In this document: in pieces, positions 6,624 through 13,456 of the stretch | Layout of the letters: each line of letters begins with the position of its first letter | How positions within the stretch are numbered: the stretch's first letter is position 1 | Assembly: GCA_036510575.1 (NCBI GenBank) | Contig: DATCDR010000137.1 | Coordinates: 1 to 16,287, forward strand | Direction: 5' to 3' | DNA length: 16,287 bases | Origin: DATCDR01 sp036510575 | Lineage (GTDB): Bacteria > Actinomycetota > Acidimicrobiia > Acidimicrobiales > Bog-793 | Notes under the pieces: generated by a model | The model's database searches: none | What the model was told of the DNA's origin: nothing | The model's input: only the letters and a program-made list of their open reading frames with translations | Translations under genes and position numbers: made by a program

Positions 6624-7247
6624 TTAGCGGAAACGCGCCTCGGCAGCGAGTGCGATCAGCTCCACGCAGGTCTCCGCCGGTAGTGCGGTGGAATCGATGT
6701 AGAGGTGATACAAGCTGATGTCGTCCTGGCTGACGTTGTAGAAGTACTTGGCGTAGTGCTGACGCGCGACGTCTGCATCTCGCTGGGTTGATCGGGCGAC
6801 CTGTTCGTCAGTTCCATTCGCGATCATCTGGGCAATTCGCTCCTCGACCGGGCCGTCGAGGCGGACCCGCAAGACGTCGCTTCGGTCACGGAGAACGATC
6901 ATTCCGGCACGGCCGAGGATCACCGCTCCCGTGGTCTCGGCGACCTCGCGGAGCACTGTTTCGGTCGCGGCACGAAAGGTGTCGGCGCTCTCGCCCTGGG
7001 TCGCAAGAAATGGGACGCCTGAGTAGGAGGCATCGATCCCGGTAAACGAAGCGGCGATTCGGTCCCAGCGGCTCGGCGCGCGCTGGTCGAGCGTCTCGGC
7101 TGCGTCTTCGGAGAGCTTGAGCTGCCGCGCGACCGTCGCTGGGATTGCACGATCGAGAAAGGGGAGTCCGAGGCGCTCGGCGACACCGTGGCCAATCTGG
7201 TCCCCACGGGCTCCGTACGAAGCAGAAATCGTCACGCTACCTGGCAT
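6624..7247 (-). CDS. Cytidylate kinase-like P-loop protein
   Basis: 207 aa resembling the cytidylate-kinase-like family (Pfam 'Cytidylate_kin2'). It begins VTISASYGARGDQIGHGVAERLGLPFLDRAI, a nucleotide-kinase N-terminus in which the phosphate-binding loop is YGARGDQIG instead of a canonical GKS/T Walker A. Mid-protein are VILGRAGMIVLRDRSDVLRVRLDGPVEERI (the second core strand and base-binding region) and RDADVARQHYAKYFYNVSQDDISLYHLYIDST, the strongly conserved lid and C-terminal segment. ATG 7245-7247 has AGGAAA immediately upstream. True CMP kinase activity is not assured: the housekeeping Cmk has a different lid, and this group's substrate is unproven. Confidence 0.88.
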   Translation of the reverse strand: MPGSVTISASYGARGDQIGHGVAERLGLPFLDRAIPATVARQLKLSEDAAETLDQRAPSRWDRIAASFTGIDASYSGVPFLATQGESADTFRAATETVLREVAETTGAVILGRAGMIVLRDRSDVLRVRLDGPVEERIAQMIANGTDEQVARSTQRDADVARQHYAKYFYNVSQDDISLYHLYIDSTALPAETCVELIALAAEARFR

Positions 7248-7386
7248 TTTCCTAATCTACGGCCCCAGGAGCCGAATTGCCACGAGTCGTACAGAAGTCC
7301 CTGCCAGCGGGCTTGCTCTAGGCGTGTGGGTGGTGGCCGCGTCTGAGCCTATCGGTGGCCATGGTTGCAATGGGCGTAGAGTTACT

Positions 7387-7422
7387 CTAGTTGCTGGCAA
7401 CTAGTAATTAATTTCTAGTAAT
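7387..7422. promoter_or_regulatory. Operator-like CTAG array at the regulator promoter
   Basis: CTAGTTGCTGGCAACTAG (7387-7404) is an 8+8 bp inverted repeat with a 2-bp centre. CTAGTAAT occurs at 7401-7408 and again at 7415-7422. CTAG therefore recurs at 7387, 7401 and 7415, exactly 14 bp apart. A possible -35 (TTGCTG, 7391-7396) and -10 (TCTAGT, 7414-7419), 17 bp apart, lie inside the array. Binding would block the promoter, and autoregulation by the downstream winged-helix protein is inferred. Confidence 0.55.
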
Positions 7423-7439
7423 CATGGTACGGTAAGTAC

Positions 7440-7724
7440 ATGGCGGGGTGGGGCTTTTTAACCAATCACAGTCTTGCGCTGCTTTGTATCGCCAACGATC
7501 CAGGGATTCGGCTGCGCGACATCGCAAGTCGCCTCGACATCACCGAGCGAAGTGCGTACACGATCGTGACCGATCTCACCACGGCGGGCTATATCACCAA
7601 GAAGCGCGATGGCCGTCGGAATCGCTATGAGATCCAGGCACATTTGCCCCTTCCCGACACCCTCGGTAGCGACCTCACAATCGGTGATGTGCTCGAGCTG
7701 TTCACACAACCGTCCGGGAAGTAG
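7440..7724 (+). CDS. Small winged-helix (MarR/ArsR-like) transcriptional regulator
   Basis: 94 aa, essentially one winged-helix domain. WGFLTNHSLALLCIANDPGIRLRDIASRLDITERSAYTIVTDLTTAGYITKKRDGRRNRYEI shows helix 1, the helix-turn-helix (about residues 23-49) and the wing with basic GRRNRYEI. It belongs to a common actinobacterial group of one-domain regulators that start W-FLTNH. No sensor domain or Cys cluster is visible, so the signal is unknown. ATG 7440 opens the frame and starts at the conserved N-terminus. The ribosome-binding site is weak. The gene follows the CTAG array closely, suggesting autoregulation, and precedes the LapA-like gene by 60 bp. Confidence 0.88.
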   Translation: MAGWGFLTNHSLALLCIANDPGIRLRDIASRLDITERSAYTIVTDLTTAGYITKKRDGRRNRYEIQAHLPLPDTLGSDLTIGDVLELFTQPSGK

Positions 7725-7731
7725 CTTTACA

Positions 7732-7756
7732 ACCACGGAACACCAAATGCCGTGGT
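7732..7756. promoter_or_regulatory. Inverted repeat between regulator and LapA-like gene
   Basis: ACCACGG (7732-7738) and CCGTGGT (7750-7756) are perfect 7-bp arms around 11 bases. It lies 8 bp after the regulator's stop and 28 bp before the next GTG. It could be a weak terminator or attenuator or an operator; no T run follows. Confidence 0.35.
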
Positions 7757-7784
7757 GCGCACGTCTAGTAGGGGAGCGGCACTC

Positions 7785-8231
7785 GTGACGGATCCGGATC
7801 TGAGCGCATCGAGCGAGCCAGTGCCCACCGCGGCCGAGGTTCCCGTTGTGGCTGAGCAGTCGCCGCCGAAAGGAAGAAGAGCGCGGCGTCGCGCCCGCTC
7901 GGCGAGCCCAGCGGCGGGTGAGCGCCACACTCGTATCAGCGGAGCGTGGGCCGCTGTCGCGGCGGCGACCGTGCTCGGTGTGGCACTGGTCGACTTCATC
8001 GTCGAAAATACTCGGGCGGTTGAGATCCATTTCTTCTCCGTATCGGGCCGACTCTCGGTTGCAGCCGCTCTACTGGCTGCAGCCCTGGCAGGCGCTGCGG
8101 TGGTACTAGCTGTTGGCGTGAGCAGGACGGCGCAACTGCGACTTTCGATACGGCATCGCCGGCGAGCCCAGCGGCGGCAGGTGAGCGCCCAAGATGAGGC
8201 AGGCGCTCCATCTGACCAAGCGTCGAACTGA
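7785..8231 (+). CDS. LapA-domain two-helix membrane protein
   Basis: 148 aa. The N-terminal ~50 residues are disordered and end in a strongly basic stretch (GRRARRRARSA). Then come two predicted membrane helices, about 53-72 and 88-112, separated by DFIVENTRAVEIHFFSVSG. That loop matches the LapA/DUF1049 signature (F-x-x-x-N-x-x-x-V-x-x-x-F-F). The C-terminus is again basic and cytoplasmic. GTG 7785 was chosen because GGGGAG lies 8 nt upstream; GTG 7752 would add 11 residues. Within the gene a ~27-base sequence occurs twice (7900-7926 and 8160-8189) in different frames. Function in actinobacteria is unknown; proteobacterial LapA works in lipopolysaccharide assembly. Confidence 0.85.
   Translation: MTDPDLSASSEPVPTAAEVPVVAEQSPPKGRRARRRARSASPAAGERHTRISGAWAAVAAATVLGVALVDFIVENTRAVEIHFFSVSGRLSVAAALLAAALAGAAVVLAVGVSRTAQLRLSIRHRRRAQRRQVSAQDEAGAPSDQASN
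7900..8189 (+). repeat. Direct repeat pair inside the LapA-like gene
   Basis: Copy 1 at 7900-7926 and copy 2 at 8160-8189 share CGGCGAGCCCAGCGGCGG, then GTGAGCGCC, with CAG inserted in copy 2. The copies are read in different frames of the same gene (SASPAAGER versus RRAQRRQVSA). Confidence 0.8.
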
Positions 8232-8235
8232 CTCT

Positions 8236-8270
8236 TTGCGTCCTCGGTGACGCCTACGTGGCGCACGCAA
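8236..8270 (+). terminator. Nested hairpin after the LapA-like gene
   Basis: TTGCGT (8236-8241) pairs with ACGCAA (8265-8270), and inside it CGCC (8251-8254) pairs with GGCG (8260-8263). It begins 5 nt past the stop. No T run follows. Confidence 0.4.
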
Positions 8271-8586
8271 GTCCTTCGTAGACGTCGGCTCATCGATGAT
8301 CTACCTGACATCTAACGCTGGTGCCTTGAGCGGCAGATAGGTCGAACGCGCCCGCTTGGCAGTCGCTTCTGACCGGCTTAGAGCCCCGTAGGCGCGCACG
8401 GCTATGGCTAGCGCGCTCTTGTGCAATGGCGTTGATGGCCGCGGTGCAGTCACGCACGGCTCCGCTGAGTGAGCCCAGCCTCTCCCTTGCGGACTGAGCG
8501 GAGCTCGACGAGACGTTTAAGAGCGCGCCAGATCGACGTCGCGACGGCGCCTAACTACTCCCAGCAATTGCGTTTATAGCGAGCCC

Positions 8587-8638
8587 CTAGTTCATTCGTA
8601 CTAGCTCAAAATGATGCACCTGTACTAGGCAATCTAGT
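8587..8638. promoter_or_regulatory. CTAG cluster upstream of the sigma factor gene
   Basis: CTAGTTCATTCGTACTAG (8587-8604) has the same CTAGT-N8-ACTAG layout as the site before the winged-helix regulator. A second pair in opposite order, ACTAG-N5-CTAGT, follows at 8624-8638. The first site ends 97 bp before the sigma gene ATG. Confidence 0.5.
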
Positions 8639-8701
8639 TTCTATTGCTCTGGGCGGGAAATCCCTCGTCAATCACTATTAAGTGACACGAAAGGACCCGT
8701 C

Positions 8702-9625
8702 ATGACCATCGAATCTACGCTGGTCCGGGATACCCCGGACGACGTAATGGTCGCGAGCGCCACCGCAACGGCGCAACTGAAATCTGGTGCGATCACAACT
8801 CAGAGCGAGGACGCTGGTACAGGCGTTATCGTTCGAAACCCTGCTCAGAAAGGCGCGGCAGCACGCAAGGACAAGCCCGATGACGAACTAGCCTGGCAGC
8901 TTCTCTGGTCGACTGGTTCGGTCGTAGCCCGAAACCGGCTCGTCGAGATGCACCTTCACCTCGTAGACGCCGTCGTTCGCCGATTACCCTATGACATTCT
9001 TCGCCATTGGGGCGCCGATGATCTAAAGGGATTCGGTGTATTTGGTTTGATTGATGCTGTCGAGCGACGCCAGCCCGAGCTCTCGCAGCTGTCTTTCTCG
9101 ACGTATGCGAACACGAGAATCCGTGGCGCCATCTACGACGAGCTTCGAGCTCTTGACTGGCTTCCGCGCACCGCGCGGCGAAAGGCCATCGACTTCAAGC
9201 GGACCGAGGATGAGCTTCGCTGCTCGCTTCGACGCAACCCAGACTTCGACGAGGTACTGCTCGAGTTGCAGATCACCTCACCGACCCAGGTGAAGGCGAC
9301 AGCTCGCGCCGTACGCTGCTCGCAGATCGCTTCCCTCGAGGGAAGGCTGAACCAGGACTCGCCGGTCTCGAAAGGCGATCATCTGGCGTCGTCGGACGAT
9401 GTTGAGATGGACCTTTTCAGCCAAGCCGACCAGCAGGAGCTAAGCGATGCAATCGCCTCGCTTTCTGAGCGCGAGCGAGCGATCCTGTCCTACCGCTACC
9501 GGGACCGTCTCACCTTGCAAGAAGTTGGTGACCTCATCGGCGTGTCCTGCTCGAGAATCTGCCAGATCGAGCAGGCGACGCTTCGAGACCTTCGAAGGAT
9601 TCTCGAGGTTGCAGACGTCGCGTAG
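8702..9625 (+). CDS. RNA polymerase sigma factor, FliA/WhiG (sigma-28) type
   Basis: 307 aa. After a ~60-residue poorly conserved leader, the sigma-2 region (about 77-150) contains RNRLVEMHLHLVDAVVRRLPYDI, DDLKGFGVFGLIDAVERR and SFSTYANTRIRGAIYDELRALDWLPRTAR, which closely follows WhiG/FliA region 2 and 2.4-3.0. Sigma-3 is about 155-215. Sigma-4 (about 248-302) ends with LSERERAILSYRYRDRLTLQEVGDLIGVSCSRICQIEQ, a complete helix-turn-helix for the -35 element. Family members drive motility or sporulation genes; none of those genes is present here, so targets are unknown. GAAAGGA lies 6 nt before the ATG. No anti-sigma gene is adjacent. Confidence 0.93.
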   Translation: MTIESTLVRDTPDDVMVASATATAQLKSGAITTQSEDAGTGVIVRNPAQKGAAARKDKPDDELAWQLLWSTGSVVARNRLVEMHLHLVDAVVRRLPYDILRHWGADDLKGFGVFGLIDAVERRQPELSQLSFSTYANTRIRGAIYDELRALDWLPRTARRKAIDFKRTEDELRCSLRRNPDFDEVLLELQITSPTQVKATARAVRCSQIASLEGRLNQDSPVSKGDHLASSDDVEMDLFSQADQQELSDAIASLSERERAILSYRYRDRLTLQEVGDLIGVSCSRICQIEQATLRDLRRILEVADVA

Positions 9626-9670
9626 GGCAGGTCGCGTGGTCACTCCTGGTTTGTTGTCGAGACCTGGTGT

Positions 9671-9773
9671 CGTGCCCGCTCACTGTTCGGAGAGGTGGCA
9701 ACGCCGTGACTCGTACCAGGTCGCGGCGCTCTGTTGCGGGGGATGCCCCCTCTCCGAACAGTGAGCGGGCACG
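9671..9773. repeat. 103-bp palindromic element with perfect 25-bp arms
   Basis: Arm 9671-9695 is the exact reverse complement of 9749-9773, with a 53-base interior. GACCTGGT (9661-9668), just outside the left arm, is complementary to ACCAGGTC (9715-9722) inside the interior. It lies between the convergent sigma factor and FN3-protein genes, two bases from the latter's stop codon, so it may act as a two-way terminator. Lack of T runs and the long interior are atypical; a small non-autonomous mobile element is an alternative. Confidence 0.85.
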
Positions 9774-9774
9774 T

Positions 9775-11019
9775 CTACTTCCTCAGGTAGGTGACCGATC
9801 GGCTAAAGCCCGAGAGGAATCCGGGAGCTGCCTGGTCGATGCCGAGCACGAATGGGGCAATCGCCATGCGAATGGAGGTGCGGCCGCGCGGGAGTGACGT
9901 CGAGAACGTCACCTTGGCGTTGTTGTTCAGCCGGACCTGCTTCCACTGGACCCAGTTGCCCTCCGAGAACCGTTGCAGCTGAAGGACGTGGTGGGCAAAG
10001 GATACCCCCGCGGTGACGTGCGTAGAAATCCGGCCGCCCGACACCAGCGATACGGTGACTGCAGGTCGGACGCTCACGACAATGGGCGAGCTCGTGCCAC
10101 CGTTCGCGACGGCCTGATAGGTCGTGCGCGCGGATGGTTGTGTGCCATAACTCCACGCACCTCCCGCGCCAGTCGTGATCGCCGCGAAGCCGGTGAAGGA
10201 GGTGGCGGAGAACATCTCGCTCTCGAGCGTGACGTGTTGACCTGCAAGGCCGTTCGTGACGGCGCCAGACAGGATCGTGAGTCCCCCGTAGACAACGGAC
10301 GACTCAGCACTGTTTATCGTCACCGGTAGCCCGGTAGTGAGCGCGAAGTCGACGCCGTAACTCTTTCCGGCGCTGCTGAGGGCGACAAGACGGTAGTGAT
10401 AGCGCGCCTGCGGAGCGAGTGTCACGAGGGCGGCGCTCACGCCGGAGATGTTCGGGCTCGCGGGGAGCGTCTTTTCTGGCGTCTTAAAGCCGTAGGCGGT
10501 GGTCGAGCCGTACTCGAAGTACCACTTCGTCGAAAGTGCCTGCGGGTTGATGAGTCCATTGAGCGTCGCTGATGTCGCGGTGACGTGACTCGCGGCAGCA
10601 GTTATCACCGACGGGGCTGCCGAGGTGTTAAAGATCCCGCTGCCGCCATAACTCGTGCCGCCGTCACTGGTCGCCACGAGCCGGTAGTGGTAGCTAGCCG
10701 CGGGGGAGAGGCCGGAAAGTGTTGCCGTGACGGCGTCATCGTCTGTGGTCGCGCTAAGGGTGCCAACCGCGCTCGTCGAGCCGAAGCCGGCGTTCGTGCT
10801 GAGACCGAACTCGAAGTACCACTTCGTAGACGAGCCGTGTGGGTTGACCGTGCCGGCGACGGTTGCCGAGGTTGGAAGGACCGAGATGACCTGACCCGTG
10901 GTCACGCTTGGCGCGGGTGTCGTCACCGCGGCCGCTGCGCCTGCGCTTGCTGACAAGGCGACAACGGCGGCGAGAACGATCGGAACTCTGATCGACGCGG
11001 GGTGTCGGATGCTCCTCAT
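9775..11019 (-). CDS. Secreted protein with two fibronectin type III-like domains
   Basis: 414 aa. Residues 1-32 are a Sec signal peptide: basic MRSIRHPASIR, a hydrophobic core, and alanine-rich cleavage region SAGAAAA. Two repeated FN3-like domains follow, about 36-132 and 133-229, each with the pattern SATVxGTVNPHGSSTKWYFEFG / SATLNGLINPQALSTKWYFEYG and ending YHYRLVA...G.SYG. The C-terminal ~185 residues look like two further beta-sandwich modules (GAVTNGLAGQHVTLES..., then HHVLQLQRF...), a layout seen in exported actinobacterial proteins. No catalytic site is visible; adhesion or cell-surface structure is likely. Its ATG overlaps the TGA of the small ORF at 11016-11264. The ribosome-binding site is weak, which fits translational coupling. 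Confidence 0.88.
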   Translation of the reverse strand: MRSIRHPASIRVPIVLAAVVALSASAGAAAAVTTPAPSVTTGQVISVLPTSATVAGTVNPHGSSTKWYFEFGLSTNAGFGSTSAVGTLSATTDDDAVTATLSGLSPAASYHYRLVATSDGGTSYGGSGIFNTSAAPSVITAAASHVTATSATLNGLINPQALSTKWYFEYGSTTAYGFKTPEKTLPASPNISGVSAALVTLAPQARYHYRLVALSSAGKSYGVDFALTTGLPVTINSAESSVVYGGLTILSGAVTNGLAGQHVTLESEMFSATSFTGFAAITTGAGGAWSYGTQPSARTTYQAVANGGTSSPIVVSVRPAVTVSLVSGGRISTHVTAGVSFAHHVLQLQRFSEGNWVQWKQVRLNNNAKVTFSTSLPRGRTSIRMAIAPFVLGIDQAAPGFLSGFSRSVTYLRK

Positions 11020-11264
11020 GATGCGATCTCGGTCCGGATCGCTTCGTCGCCGGATTCGTCTCGAGGTCGCAAGGAGTGCCGGGACTTGGGCGCGTCGGGG
11101 ACTGCGGCCAGATCTGGGTACTCGCCGGTGGCGCTCCTTGCATCTTTCGAGACGATCTCACCAGCGGTGTGGATCGAAGGATCGAGATGGATTTCGAGGT
11201 TTTCGGGACTTACGTCAAAGCCCCACGACAGTTGCTGCTTGGGATCGTGCGACCGATGGAACAT
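11016..11264 (-). CDS. Small hypothetical protein overlapping the FN3 gene start
   Basis: 82 aa, unrecognised, hydrophilic, no Cys, no membrane segment. The sequence contains WGFDVSPENLEIHLDPSIHTAGEI and a charged tail (RPRDESGDEAIRTEIAS). Support for it being real: its TGA overlaps the FN3-protein ATG as ATGA (11016-11019), codon third positions are mostly G or C, and the frame is closed by an in-frame TGA directly upstream of ATG 11264, so the start is well bounded. Against: no clear ribosome-binding site and no known relatives recognised. It may be a leader peptide that couples translation to the secreted protein. Confidence 0.4.
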   Translation of the reverse strand: MFHRSHDPKQQLSWGFDVSPENLEIHLDPSIHTAGEIVSKDARSATGEYPDLAAVPDAPKSRHSLRPRDESGDEAIRTEIAS

Positions 11265-11282
11265 GGAACCGGCTCACTCGCC

Positions 11283-11298
11283 TTGCCACTTTTGGCAA
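11283..11298. other. Small hairpin upstream of the FN3 operon
   Basis: TTGCCA (11283-11288) pairs with TGGCAA (11293-11298) around CTTT. It lies 19 bp before the ATG of the 82-aa ORF. It may be an operator or leader hairpin; the role is unproven. Confidence 0.3.
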
Positions 11299-11405
11299 AG
11301 CCGCCGGGGTCTCGAGCAGCAGTAACCGAGGAAGGCGTTCACACTCGGCAAAACCAATGTTATCAGATTCAGGAAAATTACAGCCAGCGTCGTGGCCAAA
11401 ACGTC

Positions 11406-11428
11406 GAAACGGAGGTGCGCGGCGTTTC
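11406..11428 (-). terminator. Possible terminator of the DUF6629 gene
   Basis: GAAACG and CGTTTC pair around 11 bases. On the minus strand the stem is followed by GACGTTTTGG. It lies 133 bp past the DUF6629 stop, upstream of the FN3 genes. Weak. Confidence 0.25.
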
Positions 11429-11560
11429 AAGGGCTTGATTGCAGAGGTGTCGTTACGCGATGTTGCCAAGCTTTTGGGTTGGTGATGGGATCGCGACTGC
11501 GACTCCCAAGGTCGCATCGGGCGCGGAGTACCAGCGATGGTTCCAAGCCCAGGTCGCGAG

Positions 11561-12241
11561 CTATCCGGGGCTGAGTCCTTGCGCGCTCGCGAGCGCCGGT
11601 GCATGCGAACGCGACGGTCGCCGCATGTAGATCGCTATCGCCCCGCTCGTCACCGCGGCGTAGCCGCACCACACGGATGCAAAGCCGTCGACGGTCAACT
11701 TCGCGATCACGATCACCGCAAAGAGGTTGAGGATGCCGTAGAGCGCTATCGGGCGATAGCTAGAAAGCAGCCAAGCGCCACATACCGCTACGACATAGGA
11801 CCCGACGATGATGCCGCCATAGCTGAGATGCAGGCTGTACGAGAGATGGTACGGCCGAAGCTCGACGCCGACCGGGCCGCGCACCATCGCGGCGAGCAGT
11901 ATTCCTGCGACTGCGAGCCCGAGCGCGACAAACGGTGCCATGATCCGCCGCCGTTTCGCCGATCGCTCGAGCACGAACACCGCTATCGGGACGAACACCG
12001 GCAGGAGTACGAATGCGATAGAGACGTACACCCACATCGCGAATCGCCCGATACCTGGACTGATATGACCCTGCAGGCTCAACCAGACGAACGCCTCGAT
12101 GAATTGGTGAAAGCCAAGGATGATCGGCAAGGCACAAAGTGCGTTGTGACTAGCTCGTCCGTCGCGATGTCGGAGAACGTCGACGCCGATTGCACCAACG
12201 ACGATTCCGCCGACAAGATCAGCCTGCGGTGAGAAGCACAC
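11561..12241 (-). CDS. DUF6629 family integral membrane protein
   Basis: 226 aa with about seven hydrophobic helices. The start MCFSPQADLVGGIVVGAIGVDVLRH is characteristic of the DUF6629 family, in which MCFS at the very N-terminus is conserved; this decides the GTG start at 12241 although no Shine-Dalgarno sequence is seen. Other family marks are LPIILGFHQFIEAFVWLSLQGH, the FVLLPVFVPIAVFVLE helix, and KLTVDGFASVWCGYAAVTSGAIAIYMR near the end. Histidines, glutamate and aromatic residues inside the helices hint at a ligand or metal site. No function is established for this family. It is divergent from the transglutaminase-like gene. Confidence 0.88.
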   Translation of the reverse strand: MCFSPQADLVGGIVVGAIGVDVLRHRDGRASHNALCALPIILGFHQFIEAFVWLSLQGHISPGIGRFAMWVYVSIAFVLLPVFVPIAVFVLERSAKRRRIMAPFVALGLAVAGILLAAMVRGPVGVELRPYHLSYSLHLSYGGIIVGSYVVAVCGAWLLSSYRPIALYGILNLFAVIVIAKLTVDGFASVWCGYAAVTSGAIAIYMRRPSRSHAPALASAQGLSPG

Positions 12242-12517
12242 GCGTGCAACTTACAGCGCATTAGGCCCCCCACCTCGCCGAGGATGATTGCGCCGTCATG
12301 CGTGGGAGCATGTGCGCATGGGTGGTCGCTTCGCGCGCGGGTCCCTCGGTCGATCGGAGGCATGAACTCATGCGGCTTTCCAGCGGGCTTTTGGTGAGCC
12401 TCGGCGCTGAATTCCGCGAGCACCTGGCGGGACGCGGACGCAATTTTTGTAGCCGCGCACTCTCGTCGATACCCTCGCGGTCGGTCGCGGGATTTCTCCT
12501 ACGGGCAGCGGTGGCTA

Positions 12518-13378
12518 GTGGGCGATGAGTCGCGTCGCGTGGTCTCGTGCGAGCTCGAGTTCGAGGTCTCCGAGGATGCGACATTCGTCTTCCAGCTAGC
12601 AGCGGCCAATTCGGCGGGATCGGTGACCTCCGAGAAGCTCGAGATCACGAGCGATGCCGTCACGCCCGCATCAACGAGCGAGATACCTGGACCGCACAGC
12701 GGACGTATCCACCTCGTTCGAGCCGGAATCGGCAATTTGAACGTGAGCTATCGCGCAGAGATCGACGTGGCCGAACCGTCCCCTGCCGAGGTTCCGACCG
12801 CGGATCCCGAGTTGCAGTTGCGCACCTCTTCCTTGGAGTTCTCCGAGGTGCTCTACCGAAGACCGAGTCGCTACTGCCCGACGGATCGGATCGTCGGCTT
12901 CGCGACCTCGGAGTTCGGAGTCGGGGGGGACGATTTCGCCCACGTGCAGACAATTGTCGATTGGATTCGGCGGCGGATCGAATATCTCCCTGGTTCGAGC
13001 ACCTACCGGGACTCGGCCGAGGACACGCTGCTTACCGGGATGGGAACCTGTCGGGACTTTGCGCATCTCGGCGTCGCGCTCTGTCGGGCGGTCGGGATAC
13101 CTGCTCGTTTCGCAGCGGTCTACGCCCCGGGGCTCACCCCGATGGACTTCCATGCGGTCTTCGAGGCGCGACAGGAGAACCGTTGGTGTGTCTTCGACCC
13201 GACCGGGCTCGCGCCCCGCGCGGCAATGGTTCGGATCGTCACCGGCCGCGACGCGGCAGATGCAGCGTTCGCCTCCGTGGAGCAGGGCAGCGCCCAGCTC
13301 GTAGCAATCGACGTGAGCGCGGTCGTCGGCTCCTCGTTGCCCGCCGACGATCTGTTGCAGCTAGTCGAGCTGGCCTAA
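12518..13378 (+). CDS. Transglutaminase-like cysteine protein
   Basis: 286 aa. An N-terminal beta region (about 8-110, VVSCELEFEVSEDATFVFQLA...) precedes a transglutaminase-like core. The papain-type triad is complete: Cys178 in TGMGTCRDFAHLGVALCRAVGIPARF, His212 in PMDFHAVFEA, and Asp227 in WCVFDPTGLAPR. Members can be proteases, amidases or cross-linking enzymes. No signal peptide or membrane segment is visible, so the protein is probably cytoplasmic. The start is uncertain: GTG 12518 gives the longest form with only a weak GGTGG upstream, while GTG 12539 would remove seven residues. These proteins often sit beside alpha-E and circularly-permuted ATP-grasp proteins; none is present here. 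Confidence 0.9.
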   Translation: MGDESRRVVSCELEFEVSEDATFVFQLAAANSAGSVTSEKLEITSDAVTPASTSEIPGPHSGRIHLVRAGIGNLNVSYRAEIDVAEPSPAEVPTADPELQLRTSSLEFSEVLYRRPSRYCPTDRIVGFATSEFGVGGDDFAHVQTIVDWIRRRIEYLPGSSTYRDSAEDTLLTGMGTCRDFAHLGVALCRAVGIPARFAAVYAPGLTPMDFHAVFEARQENRWCVFDPTGLAPRAAMVRIVTGRDAADAAFASVEQGSAQLVAIDVSAVVGSSLPADDLLQLVELA

Positions 13379-13456
13379 GCCGGCGGGGGACATTGAACTA
13401 GGCAAGCTTTTTGACGAGCGCGGTCAAGGGCTCGGCGAGGCCACCCAAGGCTTTCG

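Larger units (their letters stand above)
8232..8701. other. 470-bp gene-free region before the sigma factor gene
   Basis: No coding region or recognisable RNA gene is seen. It starts with a nested hairpin (8236-8270) and ends with an AT-richer stretch containing four CTAG sites (8587-8637) and the sigma-factor leader. The length suggests complex regulation or an undetected small RNA, but no specific signal supports the latter. Confidence 0.5.

Noticed and set aside
7727..8311. 194-codon minus-strand frame opposite the LapA-like gene.
   Set aside because: It is rich in Arg/Ser/Ala as expected for an antisense shadow, and the plus-strand gene has clear LapA features and a ribosome-binding site.
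11283..11340. GGCAAAGCC, CCGGGG and AACCGAGG on the plus strand resemble the 3' half of a c-di-GMP-I (GEMM) riboswitch.
   Set aside because: The 5' half (GCAAACC and the P2 hairpin) is missing, the second stem does not pair, and the plus strand has no suitable downstream gene.
11459..11560. In-frame open stretch of 34 codons after the DUF6629 TAG stop (starting LATWAWNHRWYS), suggesting readthrough.
   Set aside because: The protein already has normal family length at the TAG, and a run of this length is expected by chance in GC-rich DNA.
12298..12528. 76-codon plus-strand frame before the transglutaminase-like gene.
   Set aside because: Composition is Arg/Ser/Ala-rich without motifs, the ribosome-binding site is absent, and it overlaps the next gene's start.
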